NCBI GenBank assembly: GCA_005656395.1 | Contig: SRSI01000014.1 | Coordinates: 248,001-312,000, forward strand | Origin: Strongyloides papillosus | Lineage: Eukaryota > Nematoda > Chromadorea > Rhabditida > Strongyloididae | DNA: 64,000 nucleotides | Direction: 5' to 3' | Shown here: positions 49,159-61,290 of the stretch, piece by piece | Layout of the letters: each line of letters begins with the position of its first letter | Numbering within the stretch: the stretch's first letter is position 1 | The notes under the pieces: generated by a model | What the model was told of the DNA's origin: nothing | The model's database searches: none | Seen by the model: the letters and a program-made list of their open reading frames with translations, nothing else | Position numbers and translations under genes: made by a program

Positions 49159-49895
49159 ACAAATTACTGTATCGTTTTCATCTCATTTGACCATTTTGCT
49201 CTTTTTTGACTCATTTTACATTTTGGTCGATACAATTTTTGAAATTCAATTTTGTTCTAAATTTATTTCACCGCTTGGAGTTATAGTGTCATCAAATTAT
49301 CACATATACAAATAATATATGCGATAAAATTATAAGGTGATTTTGAATGCATGTTAAATAAATTTTTTTTGATAAATATATTGAATTAATATATCATAAA
49401 TATAACAAATTTACTAAAATCTTTCATATACAAAATTTATTACTTTAAAAAACCAATTAAATTTTCCGAAACTTTTAATTTAGTGGTAAAAAAGATATCA
49501 ATTACAATGCCATTGTAGAAATTAAATAGCAAATACCTTTAATTTCCATAAATCCTCTAACTTTTTGTAACTTTTGTGTTTATAATATATTTTATCAATA
49601 AATATGAATGATTTTCATATATTTTTTTAGTTAATTTCATTTACTTTGAAAGAGTCAAGGCTTTTTTATTCATTTCATTTTCCTCCCAAAAATAAAAAAA
49701 AATTAGACGAGATGAAGCCATAAAAAATCAAATTTTATCATAGTTTAATTCAAAGAATTTTAAATTTAATATGTCGCAAAAAATAATTTTATGACGACAA
49801 TGTACGTATATACGTAAAAATATATGCAATAATAATTAATTATTGTATCGTCTCATTCTAGAGAATGGTCCGTGTATTTCGGTACAATAATTTGT
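49159..49895. repeat. 737-bp inverted-repeat element, copy 1 (MITE-like)
   Basis: Homologous along its length to 54,786-55,520. The left end reads ACAAATTACTGTATCG and the right end, reverse-complemented, reads ACAAATTATTGTACCG: near-perfect 16-bp terminal inverted repeats. Each end also holds a second inverted TGTATCG...CGATACA, so the ends can fold on themselves. No coding capacity. A target duplication is not evident. Most simply a non-autonomous DNA transposon; the family is unknown. Confidence 0.8.
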
Positions 49896-51295
49896 GAGTG
49901 TTTAAGTTACTTGAGCTTACGATTTTTTTAGTATAAACAATTTTATATTTATAAATTATAATCATAAAAAACATAATTTGATAACTTAAAATAAAATCTA
50001 TTGGATATTTTTTAGTGGAAAATAAATTTTCATTTATTTTTTTAATAATTAAGATTTAAAATTGGAAAAATATAAGTTTATTTGTCTACATTGAATAAAT
50101 ATATTACTTCCATGATATCAAATTTATTGTTTAAACAGAAAAATGATTTTTATCTATTTACTTGAATTTTTTCTATGTAATAAAATAGTATGTATTATAA
50201 CAAAACTATTTGATTTGGAAAATATTACTATGAAAAAATGAAGATATGCTAATAACTCAATATTATATGAAATAAATCTAATTTACTAGTAGAACAAAAA
50301 GAAAATACATTAATATGACAAATCAAAAGTTTGTTTTTTTATTTAATATTTTTGTATAATATGTAAATATAAAGTATTTTAAATATTATGGAAAATTGTA
50401 AAAAAAATGCTTCATGCGAGCCTCAAACTTATAAACATAAGATTATGAGACTGACGCTCAGCTGGTATTAGAAACAAAATGCTTATCTCAAGGTGGTGAT
50501 TTGTAGTTGCTTTATCAAAATCAGTAACAATTATTAAAATATCTTTCAATATAAAAATGTTTTACTCTTTAAAGTCTAAATTGTACATTTATTTCGAAGA
50601 TTCATAACTCTGCACAGATTTCATTATAACTAAAGCAAGAAAATGACAAAATAAATTATTTGAATAATAATTATTTCTAAACAAAATTATAAAACTGTTT
50701 TGTATAGAATTTGAGAATGTGTATAAATGGACTTTACGAAATTTTTAGAGTGTCTTAAATCAAAAATTAATGTAGAAGTTAAACAAACCGTACACTGATT
50801 TCTTCGAAAATCAAAATTTGAACTCAAAGAAAGAAAAATAAAATATAGTTCTCGAATAAACTACTTAAAAAAATAAAACATCTTACTAACTTGATTTCAT
50901 TTATAAATTTTGTTTTATTGTGCAAGCTATCTTTTAGTTTTAAGTACTATTATTTTACAGTCATATTAAATTATTACTTGTAAGCTTATATTTTATTATG
51001 CTTATACTTCTATGTCGTTGGAATTGAACTAATCAAAACTTTGCCATATTTTGCAATTGATCGTTTGTTCTTTTTAGTAAATGTCAATATTAGACAACAT
51101 TTTTTAAAATTTTATTTATTTAATAGAAATTTGATTTTCATTATGTTGATATTTCTTTTAATTTTCAATAAAAATAATATCAATTTTATATAATATTTAT
51201 TGTTTTTTGGTTCCCCATATGTTTTTCAATAATTTTGTATAACAATTTCAAGTATTTAAAGAAATTTTATTTTCAAAATATTAAAATATTTCTAA
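49896..51295. other. AT-rich spacer
   Basis: No gene apart from the tRNA-Met-like pseudogene at 50,408-50,482. Confidence 0.5.
50408..50482 (-). pseudogene. Degenerate tRNA-Met(CAT)-like sequence
   Basis: On the minus strand, CGTCAGTCTCATAATCT matches the anticodon arm of eukaryotic elongator tRNA-Met. It is followed by a TTTGAGG T-loop-like segment, an acceptor-like ATGAAGC-A and an immediate run of T, a Pol III terminator. The D-arm and 5' acceptor strand do not pair properly, and the T stem is poor. A functional tRNA is therefore unlikely; it is a pseudogene or SINE-derived remnant. Confidence 0.5.
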
Positions 51296-51729
51296 ATGGT
51301 ATTTTTAAGAGCATTAGAAATATTTATAGTTAGTATTTCAATATTTAGTATTATTAGTTCATTACCTAGAAAATTTAGAAATATAAAACGCTCGCAGTAT
51401 CGAAGAAATTGTCTCTTTGGGTATTTATCGTGTCATCATACTGCAGATAATGAAATATTAATTATAATATCCGAGAATGGAACATATAGTACAACTAGTA
51501 CAGCAACATGCGATGATTATTTTTATGTTTATACAAATACAGATTTTTCAACTCCAAAAAGTAATTTAAAAAATAATAAAAATTACTTATTTTTTTTAAA
51601 GAATTTACAGGAAGTTTTTTTCATACACGTTGGTCGGTATTTCATAATGTTACCGATAAACCAGCAAGATATGTAGCCGATTTTTTATCAGTTTATTACT
51701 ATACTTTTGGAGTAGTTACAATTTATTAA
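51296..51729 (+). CDS. Small secreted protein, unknown family
   Basis: Predicted 130 residues. Exon 1 is 51296-51560 and exon 2 51602-51729, with a 41-nt intron (GTAATT...TTTTAAAG). The intron is inferred because the coding-like frame continues in another phase (FTGSFFHTRWSVFHNVTDKPARYV split across frames) to a stop at 51,729. A signal peptide spans about residues 1-22 (ALEIFIVSISIFSIISSL). Three Cys and two N-glycosylation sequons are present in a short beta-rich mature chain. No family recognised. It stands alone in a repeat-rich region, typical of lineage-specific secreted proteins. Confidence 0.6.
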
Positions 51730-51889
51730 CATAAAATTAGAGTGGAGTATGTCCTCTACCACAGCTCGAGATTGCGGAAAATTGCACGTTAATAAGTACA
51801 AATTTCTACTTCAAAAATACCGATATACTTTTTAAGAAAAGTATTTTTTTGTAAAATTTTTACAGATAAATCTAAAAATTATGTGCTTT

Positions 51890-52930
51890 CTTACTATATA
51901 AGGTTGTTTAATTGAAAATGTCGCTTTTTAAAGGTCAATTTCAAAATGTTATAACTTAGTCAAAAATTATTTATTTTATTTAAAGTAGATACCGTTGGAA
52001 TCCACACATTTTTGCCAACGTGATACGAGTTTATTTATGCCATTTGAATAAAAACACTAGTCTTTATAATTCAAAAACTCTAAGACGTTATTTTTCAGGT
52101 CATCAGATTTAGAGAGTTTTTTCTGCAGCAAATGAAGCTATAATTCCTTAAAAAAATGATAATTCGTTGGAAATAAGTCTGGTAAATAAGGAGAATATGG
52201 TAGGGTTTCATATCCCAATTCGTTTAGCTTCTGCACCGTGATTTGTAAAATGTGAGGTCTAGCATTATCATGCTGTAATATTGGATTTTTTTTGTTGACC
52301 AATTCAGGCTTCAGAAAAGTTAATTTCTATTGCATTTCTTCCAATTCCTTACAGTATCGATCTGCAGTCAAAGTTTTACCAGGATTCGAATACATTCGAT
52401 AGGTAATTCTATACAATTTTACAAAATAAGCAATAATACTTTCCTATTGAATTCTTAAATTTTGGAGAGTATTTGAAGCTTTCATTTTTGCCCATTCAAT
52501 GCGACAACTTTTTACAGTTACCAAACATAATTCATTTTTTATCTTTGTCACAATCCTATTCAAAAATGGATCATTCTTGTTTCTAAAAATCAAAGAAGAA
52601 CAACTTTTCATCTTCCTTAAACATTGATCGGAGTGTTAATTTATAGAGTATGTAAGAATTCATTTTGTTCTTCTTTATTGTGGCTTTTAAGTGTTGGATA
52701 AATTCCAACAATGGCATCTAATCCCCACGAACTTCCGAACAGTTTTTATTTAATTAAGTTTTACTATTTTTTAAATCTTTTGTTATTAAGAACAACTCTT
52801 CCACCAGAAAGCTCCTTTCGTTAAAGACTCATATATCCATTGTGAAATTTATGAAACTAACGCTGTATTGTTCGTTTGTTAGTAGGCCCGTAGTCAAGTG
52901 CTTCAATAATTTTTTTTGAAATTCCCGCGC
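51890..52930 (-). mobile_element. Degenerate mariner element (cecropia/Hsmar1-like transposase)
   Basis: The minus strand reads, across stops and frame changes, as a mariner transposase: NKNDPFLNRIVT, then GKTLTADRYCKELEEM, HDNARPH (second catalytic Asp, codon 52267-52269), LNELGYETLPYSPYLPDLFP-TNYHFF, and GINKLVSRWQKCVDSNGIYF at the C terminus. The third catalytic residue is Asn (codon 52162-52164), and the first-Asp CDE motif has been replaced. The N-terminal DNA-binding part is barely traceable up to 52,930. The 3' end shows a terminus-like AAGGTTG near 51,900. The other terminal repeat was not found. It cannot be active. Confidence 0.8.
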
Positions 52931-53690
52931 CTGTTTAGCTAAGTTTAAATTTTTATAATTAAAATGTTTAAAAGTCCATTTTTGACGCAGTATTTTTTTA
53001 TTGTAATAATAACTTTAAAATAGTCATGAACAAAATACAAAAAGTAAAAATAATAGTCCTTGATTTGCTCTACAAGATGGTATATATCTAGTAATAATAT
53101 GTGAACCTAGAAAAAATTATAGTTATTTGAATATTGACCATCATGGAAACGACATTTTTTTTGAACAACACAATATTTTATTTTTTCAACATTACATCGG
53201 AAAGTAATATAATCCATGTTAACATGACAGTTTTCATCATTGATTATAATATATTTTTGTTGTATATCTTAATTTTTTATTAGCATAAGATATAGAACTA
53301 TTTGTTCATCACAAATTGTTTTATTTACGGTACTATGAAAAGTACTTATCTACATAAGATATTAAAAAAATTTACAAATATTTAAAATGTAATATCAAAT
53401 ACAACATTTGATTTAAAAAAAAAATTATAGTTTTTTTGTACTGTTAACTTATATTAAAAAATGAAAAGCACTTAATTATAAAAAAAATAAAATTTTATTG
53501 ATAATATATTTAATTATTGAAATTTTACAATAATAAATTAAAACCTTATGTTTAAGTCTGAAACACCATGTTTTGTCTTTTTTTAAAAATTAACCTTTAG
53601 ATAAAGATTAAATTATATACTTTTCAGTGTAAAATTTCAATAATTTATTTAAAAATTTATTCGGAATTTTATAACTTTTTATAAACGTTT
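52931..53690. other. AT-rich spacer
   Basis: No gene, RNA or repeat that I can name, apart from the possible remains of the mariner 5' end. Confidence 0.45.
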
Positions 53691-54648
53691 TAGCATTTTC
53701 TTAGAGACCTGTTTTGCAATACTTTTCTTAGCACCATCTGTAACTGTTTCCCCTGACTTTATCCTAAAGAACAAATTTAAGTAATGACAACATTACTTAG
53801 TAAAATTCCTGACTTTTCCTTTTTTCTTTATGCTTTTTTTTTTGTTTTTTTCAGGTTTATTTTCTTTATTTTTTTTCTACAAATTTATTTAAAAAATACA
53901 TTTATACTTACATTTTTCTTATTTTTTTCCTCGCTGCTGCTACTACTTTCTCTAGATGATTTGCTTTTTTTTTAAAACTTATTTTAAAGATACACTCCCA
54001 CTTACTTCTTTTTTATCCTTCTTTTTCTTTATTTCTTCTTCACTACTTTCACTAGACGATTCGCTCTTCTTTTTATTTTTAAATGATAAATAAATAAAGT
54101 ATTTGATAACTTACATGTTTTTTTTTCCAAACAAACAATATAAAACATATTTTTAGTCTTATAGCATTATAATTATCTAAAATACCTTTTTGTTTCTTTT
54201 TTTTCTTCTTGTTTTTTTCCTCCTATAATTATAATTTAGAAAGATTTAATTTTACATACTGATTTTTTCATTGAAAGATTAGCAAGTTGTAGTCCACCGC
54301 TTGCAGAATTTTCTCCATCTTTTTAGCTGTTTCACTTGTTAACATTTTTTTTGTTTGTTTCTAAAAAATTAATCTTGCAAATAAAAAATTGCATACCACA
54401 AATTTTTTAAATTTGTTATTCTTTTTTGAATCTTTATTTCTATTGTTTAAAACGATTGTACCATTAGTTTAACTATTTGAAACATTAATTTCAGATTTGT
54501 CTAGAATATTTTTTAATAATTCAGGACTATCTTTAGAGCTATCATTTTTGTCATTTACACTTGATGAATCTTCTTCTGAAAAAGAAATTTGTTTACTATA
54601 ATGAATAGTATAGAGTCCCAAAATAATCAGATATTTTAGAAAATTCAT
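53690..54648 (-). pseudogene. Lys/Ser/Glu-rich secreted-protein gene with many tiny exons, probably broken
   Basis: From an ATG at 54648 a signal peptide (MNFLKYLIILGLYTIHYS) leads into a Ser/Asp/Lys-rich chain. An in-frame stop lies near 54,470. Downstream are several short coding-like islands separated by GT/AG-bounded AT stretches. Two of them (about 54,010-54,070 and 53,920-53,970) are near-repeats of SSxESSSSEE followed by a Lys cluster. The last island (about 53,690-53,770) reads KSGETVTDGAKKSIAKQVSKKM. Exon borders are uncertain. The early stop and loose structure favour decay, but an intron hiding the stop is possible. Confidence 0.45.
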
Positions 54649-54785
54649 TTTGATTTATGATTTTAATATTTTCAAACTTTCTTTTGTATTCATTTAAAAG
54701 TATTCAATTTCAGTAAAAAATATTTGATAAAATATAAATAAAATATTTAATATGGAAATTAAGTTTGAAATAGTTTACTTCAGTT

Positions 54786-55520
54786 ACAAATTATTGTATC
54801 GTTTTCCGTCTCATTTGATCATTTGGTTTTTTTGACTCATTTTACATTTTGATCGATACAATTTTTAAAATTCAATTTTGTTCTAAATATATTTCACCGC
54901 TTGGAGTTATAGTGTCATCAAATTATCACATATACAGATAATATATGCGATAAAAGTATAAGGTGATTTTGAAAGCATGTTAAATAAATTTATTTTTTGA
55001 TAAGTATATTGAATTAAAATATCATAAATATAACAAATTTACTAAAACCTTTCATATACAAAATTTATAACTTTAAAAAAACAATTAAAATTTTTCGAAA
55101 CTTTTAATTTAGTGGTAAAAAAAATATCAATCACAATGCCATTGTAAAAATTAAATAGCAAATACCTTTAATTTCTATAAATCCTCTAACTTATTGTAAC
55201 TTTTGTGTTTATAATCTATTTTATCAATAAATATGAATGATTTTTATATATTTTTCTAGTTAATTTCATTTACTCTAAATGAGTCAAGGCTTTTTTATTC
55301 ATTTCATTTTCCTCCCAAAAATAAAATCAGAAGAGATGAAGCCATAAAAAATCAAATTTTATCATAGTTTAATTCAAAATAATTTTAAATTTAATATATC
55401 GCAAAAAATAATTTTATGACGCTTATGTACGTATATACGCAAAAATCTGTGCAAAATTAATTAATTATTGTAACGTCTCATTCTAGAGAATGGTCTATGT
55501 ATTCCGATACAATAATTTGT
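54786..55520. repeat. 735-bp inverted-repeat element, copy 2 (MITE-like)
   Basis: Second copy of the element at 49,159-49,895, in the same orientation, with terminal inverted repeats ACAAATTATTGTATCG on both ends. Its right end at 55,520 falls within about 20 bases of the start of the first cholinesterase-like tandem unit (about 55,540). Confidence 0.8.
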
Positions 55521-56420
55521 GAATGCATTAATGTGGGTTAATAAAAAATTTAATATACTAAAATATGTAATTATTCAAATTTAACATTACTGTTCAATGG
55601 TTTTAAGCTTATACTTAAAAAAATTTGAAAAGGAATTTTGCATATAAGTTGATTGAAAGTTATAAAAAAGATAATTCTTATTAAATTGATTTTAACTTAT
55701 TATAAAACTTATCTCTAAGAATGATCTTTTGATATGAATATAAAAAAATTTAAGCTTTAATATAAGCATAATGCTATTAACAAATGATAAATAAAAAAAA
55801 GTTACTAGTTAGAAATAGCAAACAAAGTTATCAAAAAAAATTTATTTGATTGATAGTTTTAATAAATTGTACAATAATAATCAAACTTTGTGGAGGTATT
55901 TTGTGAGTCGCGTTGGCTAAAAAAATAAAAATATTTCCAACAAATTTTAAACTGTATAAATGTATTTTATTGTATCATAGTTTTATGTAAGTAAAATTTT
56001 TTCGTAGATATTTTTTTTAAAATGTTCCTGTAGCACAAAACTTAATTAATAATGCATTGTTTTGTCACCGAATCTGTGACAACATGATCAAGTGAAATGC
56101 AAGATTGTGAACAACTATGAGTTGACTAAAAGATGGATCCTAATATGACTAAACAAAAAAAAAAGAAATGAAGACGTACACGAGAAAACAAATCATTTCA
56201 CAAAAAGTGATTAAGTTTGAAAAATGTCAGGATGAAAATAAATTAAGTACTTTATCTTTTTATCAGAGATTATTTAAAAAAATATTTTTATATTTCATTG
56301 TACATAATATTTGAGTTATCAAAAAATAAATCTCATTGATAAAAACGATAAAATTTTTGGGTATTGAAAGTTAAAAATCTATTCTTCTGCTCATAAATTT
56401 AAATGATCATCGTATTATTC

Positions 56421-58165
56421 TTAATTTATATTTGGATGTTTGATCTGAATTTTCCTTATTACTTTACAGCCTTCTGTAAGTGCAGATTTAACAGATGACG
56501 GCCCTCTTTCAGAACTATATTTATCGTCTATAAATGCTACTGGAACATCGTTTTTATCAAATTGTTTCCATTTGATGGGTAGTTTTCCTACTTTAACAAA
56601 TTGAACTATGAGTTTCATCATTTTGATTGCTAATGATTTTTCTTTTGCTCTAACACTTCTAGAATAATATCTCCAATGTGTGCGTATATGACCAAATTCA
56701 TATAACAATTCATAGCCATGAACTACACCCATCCACTTGGGCCAGTGGCTTACCCTTGGCATTCGATTAAGCTGGTAGAAATATTTGCTTCCTTCTACCC
56801 TAGATAAATAATTCATTCCAAATGTAGCAATATCACATTTAAAGATAAAATCACTCAATAATTTCTTTGTCCAATCTCTTGGTTCTTTAACAGTTTTATC
56901 AGCATATATTTTATATAATAAATCATGATCTTCTTTTGGGTACTTATGATAGAAGCCAATAAGTTTAACAACATTGTTAAAATGAGTTTCATTCATTAAA
57001 CACATATTGCCTTTACTTTCAAGTTCTTTATCTTTTTTGAAGTTACATCCATAGTAAGTACCTTTTAGGAATTGTGGCATTAGATAACTTGCTTCATCTT
57101 TTGTTACTCCTAACATAACATCACAATCTTTTTTCATTTCTCTTTTGAATAGTTTTGTCCTAATATTTCCGACGAAGAAATTATCCTCAGATTCAACAGG
57201 AATAAATGGTTGTACAAGTGGTGATTGTTCAGAATTGATAACTGATTTTGCCTCAACCATAAGTTTTCTTCCATCTACCTTTTTTAAGCATTTTATAATT
57301 TTGTCATCACTACCATAGCATTTAAATTTCTTTGCTAATGTAACCAAATTTGAACTTGCCATATTGTTTTTTTGGAATGACCATGTATTGAGCATTGTAC
57401 CTGAATTGGCTATTAATCTTACAAAATATTTTTCACTTCCTGGAGCAAACATGTGTGCTGTGACTGATGAGGCTCCTGTTCCCGACCCAAATAATGTAAT
57501 TTTCTTTTTATTTCCATTAAAAGATTCAATATTGTCATAAACCCATTTTAATCCCATTTGTTGATCTAATAAACCCATATTTCCTGGCATGTCTTTGTTG
57601 CCATTCAAATAACCAAATCCAAGAACACCCAATCTGTAGTTAAGATTAACAACAATAACACCTGCACTGTATGCGAGGGCTGCACCGTTAAATACTCTTA
57701 ATGAAGGTGATCCGGAATCATATCCATTTCCAAAAACGAAAACCAAAACAGATCCATCATGATTTCCAGGTACCCACATGTTGAGTTGTAAACAATCTTC
57801 AGATTGTTGAAGAGATTTTGGATGCCAAAAGTCATAACCCTTAAATCCATAGTAGAAACTTTTTTCGTATGCATATAAACATGTATTTGCTGGTTTATCA
57901 GCATAAAATGGATCACTCGGCACAGCTTTCTTCAATTGTTGTGGTGGTTTAAATCGTAGATTTCCAGTTGGTGGTTTTGCAAAAGGAATTCCAAGAAATT
58001 CTGTCACAGAAGTAAATTTAGACTATAAAAAACACCCTAGAATTTATCATTTATCCTACTTACATTACTTTTTCCTATAATTTTACCATCACGAGTTTTA
58101 TACTCAAGTGGTGTAAAGCCTATTACTGCCAAAAAATAGTGAAATAAAAAGAATATCTTAAACAT
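56421..58165 (-). CDS. Cholinesterase-like protein 1, nucleophile Ser replaced by Gly
   Basis: Predicted 567 residues. Exon 1 is 58165-58064 (signal peptide MFKIFFLFHYFLAVIG and the start of the fold) and exon 2 58022-56421. The intron is 58063-58023 (41 nt). It is an alpha/beta-hydrolase of the carboxylesterase type B / acetylcholinesterase family: EDCLQLNMWVP, an altered oxyanion segment GNGYDSGSPSL, NYRLGVLGFG, then FGSGTGASS where active enzymes have FGESAGAAS. The nucleophile position is Gly215 (codon 57480-57482). The Glu of KDEASY and the His of VHGYEL remain. It is predicted secreted and not an esterase, possibly a ligand-binding or decoy protein. Such AChE-like families are expanded in Strongyloides-type parasites. 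Confidence 0.93.
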
Positions 58166-59536
58166 TTTTTTTGTTAATCATAAAAATTAAAAAAAAAATT
58201 ATGATTGTACATGACGTGAGGTGTGAATTTATACTGGGAAATCATAATTAAATGTTCGTTTCAATAATCATTTTATAATTATTGGGCATTCAAAATTTAT
58301 TTGTTTGATTTCTGAAATTTTTAAACATCTAAAATTGTCATTGAACGAAATGGACACAGCTTTAACATCAAATGATAAAAAATACTTCATGAACATGATA
58401 TTGTTACATATTTAAACTATTATACCAAAAAACAGTCATCGAAATGATAAAGGGTAAAATTTTAAAAATATTTTATTTGCGGATTGTATTGCAAGTACAG
58501 ATATATTTTATTTTAAAGCAGAAAAATATAATACAACTACAATACAATAATATTTAACTAATCTAAGAATTGTGCTAAATTCTACTTAGTTTTTTAACCG
58601 CCATTTATGTGGGTTAATATAAAATTAATATACTAAAATATATAATTATTCAAATTTATCATTACTGTCCATTGGTTTAAGGCTTATTGATGAAAATTTT
58701 AAATAATATTTTGTGTACAAATAGTTTATGAGTTATAAAAAGATAATTTTTATTAAATTGAATTTAATTTATTATAAAATTCATTTTTAATGATGGTCTT
58801 ATGATACAATATAGAGAAGAATCTAGACGTTAAAATGAGCATAATATCATTAGAAAATAATAAGTAAAAAAGATACTTATTAGAATCGGTAAACGAATTT
58901 TAAAAAAAAATTATTTGTTTAATATTATAAATAAATTGAATAATAAATAATCAAAAGTTCATGGAGATATTTTGTAACGATGTTGGATCAAAGAAAAAAA
59001 TATTTTCAACTAATTTTAAATTGTGTATATGTATTTAATTGCATCATTGTTTTACTTAAATAAAATGTTTATAGATATTTTTTAGCAATATTTCTGCAGG
59101 ATTAAACTTAATTGATAATGCATTGTTTGATCATCGAATCTACGATTACATGATCTAGTAAACTGCAAGAGTGCGAAAAACAATGAGTGAACTAAAAAAA
59201 GACCTAAGTATAATTAAACAAAAGAAAATATACATAAGACAACAAATAATTTCATAAAAAAAGTAATTAATTTTGAAAAATGGCATGATGAAGATAATTT
59301 TATTTTTCTAATATTTTTTTACCAAAGGTAATTTTAACAAATATCTGCAAATTTTATTGTACATAATATTTAAGTTTTTCAATAAAAGTATCATTGCAGC
59401 ATTCTAGACGAAGAATTAACTTTATCAATAAAACTATATATTTTCAATAATATATCTCATTGATAAAAATGATTACATTATTGGGTATTTAAAGTTAGAA
59501 ATTTTATTCATCAACCCATAAATTACAATAAATGTG
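58166..59536. other. Spacer between cholinesterase-like genes 1 and 2
   Basis: Contains the promoter of gene 1 (58,166-58,600) and the 3' flank of gene 2 (58,606-59,536), the latter homologous to 55,540-56,420 and 61,727-62,680. No other gene. Confidence 0.6.
58226..58233 (-). promoter_or_regulatory. TATA-box candidate of cholinesterase-like gene 1
   Basis: TATAAATT on the minus strand, about 61 nt upstream of the ATG. The same element and its neighbours recur before gene 2 at 61,350-61,357, about 60 nt upstream of its ATG. Confidence 0.45.
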
Positions 59537-61290
59537 CTATTCTTTCCAATATATATTTGGATGTTTGATCTGAATTTGTCGTATTACTTTACAGCCTTCT
59601 GTAAGCGCAGATTTAACAGATGATGGCCCTTTTTTAGAACTATATTTATCGTCTAAATATGCTACTGGAACATCCTTGCTGGTAATTTGTTTCCACTTGT
59701 TGTGTAATTTTCCCTCTTTAACAAATTTACCTATGAGTTTCATCATTTTGATTGCTAATTTTTTTTCCTTTCCTCTAACACTTCTAGAATAATATTTCCA
59801 ATGTGTTCGTATATAACCAAATTCATATAGCAATTCATAACCATGAACTACGCCCATCCACTTGGGCCAGTGACTTACCCTTGCCATTCTATTAAACTGG
59901 TAGTAATATTTGCTTCCCTTTACCTCAGATAAGTAATCCATTCCAAATGAAGCAACATCACATTTGAAAATAAAATCACTCAATAGTTTCTTTGTCCAAT
60001 CTCTTGGTTCTTTAACAGTGTTATCAGCATATGTTTTATATAATAAATCAAGATCTTCTTTTGGGTACTTATGATAGAAGCCAATAAGTTTAACAACATT
60101 GTTAAAATGAGTTTCATTCATTAAACACATATTGTCTTTACTTTCTATTTCTTTATCTTTTTTGAAGTTACATCCATAGTTAGGACCTTTGAGGAATTGT
60201 GGCATTAGATAACTTGCTTCATCTTTTGTTACTCCTAACATAACATCACAATCTTTTTTCATTTCTCTTTTAAATAACTTTTTCCTAATATTTCCCATGA
60301 AGAAATTATCTTCAGATTCAACAGGAATAAATGGTTGTACAAGTGGTGATTGGTCAGGATTGACAATTAATTTTGCCTCAACAATAAGTTTTCTTCCATC
60401 TACCTCTCTTAAGCATCTTATAATTTGAATATCACTACCCATGCATTTGAATTTCTTTGCTAATGCAAGCAAATTTAAACTTGCCATACTCGTTTTTTGG
60501 AATGACCATGTATTAAGCATTGTGCCTGAATTGGCTATTAATCTTATAAAATATTTTTCACTTCCTGGAGCAAATAAATGTGCTGTGACCGATGAGGCTC
60601 CTGTTCCCGAGCCAAATAATGTAATTTTTTTCTTATTTCCACCAAAAGATTCAATATTGTCATAAACCCACTTTAATCCCATTTGTTGATCTAATAAACC
60701 CATATTTCCTGGCATGTCTTTGTTGCCATTCAAATAACCAAATCCAAGAACACCTAATCTGTAATTGAGGTTAACAACAATAACACCTGAACTATGTGCG
60801 AGGGCTGCAGCATTGAAAACTCTTAACGAAGGTGATCCGAAATCATATCCATTACCAAAAATGAAAACTAAAACAGACCCATCATGTTTTTTAGGTATCC
60901 ACATGTTAAGCTGTAAACAATCTTCAGATTGTTGAAGTGATTTTGGATGCCAAAAGTCATAACCCTTAAATCCATAGTAGAAACTTTTTTCGTATGCATA
61001 TAAACATGTATTTGCTGGTTTATCAGCATAAAATGGATCACTCGGCACAACTTTCTTTAATTGTTGTGGTGGTTTAAATCGTAAATCTTTAACTGGTGGT
61101 TTTGCAAAAGGAATTCCGAGAAACTCTACCACAGAAGTAAATTTAACCTGTAAAAAATACCTTAAAATTTAGCATTTATTCTATTTACATTACGTCTCCC
61201 TATGATTTTACCATCACGAGTTTTATACTCATGTTTTGGATAGCCCATTACTGCCAAAAAATAGTGAAATAAAAGCAATATCTTAAACAT
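59537..61290 (-). CDS. Cholinesterase-like protein 2, nucleophile Ser replaced by Gly
   Basis: Predicted 570 residues. Exon 1 is 61290-61189 and exon 2 61147-59537 (41-nt intron, GTAAAT...TTTACAG). It is closely similar to gene 1 along its whole length, with the same signal peptide, KTRDGKIIG start, GNGYD oxyanion segment and FGSGTGASS in place of the serine elbow (Gly codon 60605-60607). KDEASY and VHGYEL are kept. Differences concentrate in the first exon (YPKHEYK versus FTPLEYK) and in scattered surface positions. Predicted secreted and catalytically dead. Confidence 0.93.

Noticed and set aside
53784..53975. 63-residue Phe/Leu-rich plus-strand frame
   Set aside because: Antisense of Lys/Ser exons; poly-T artefact.
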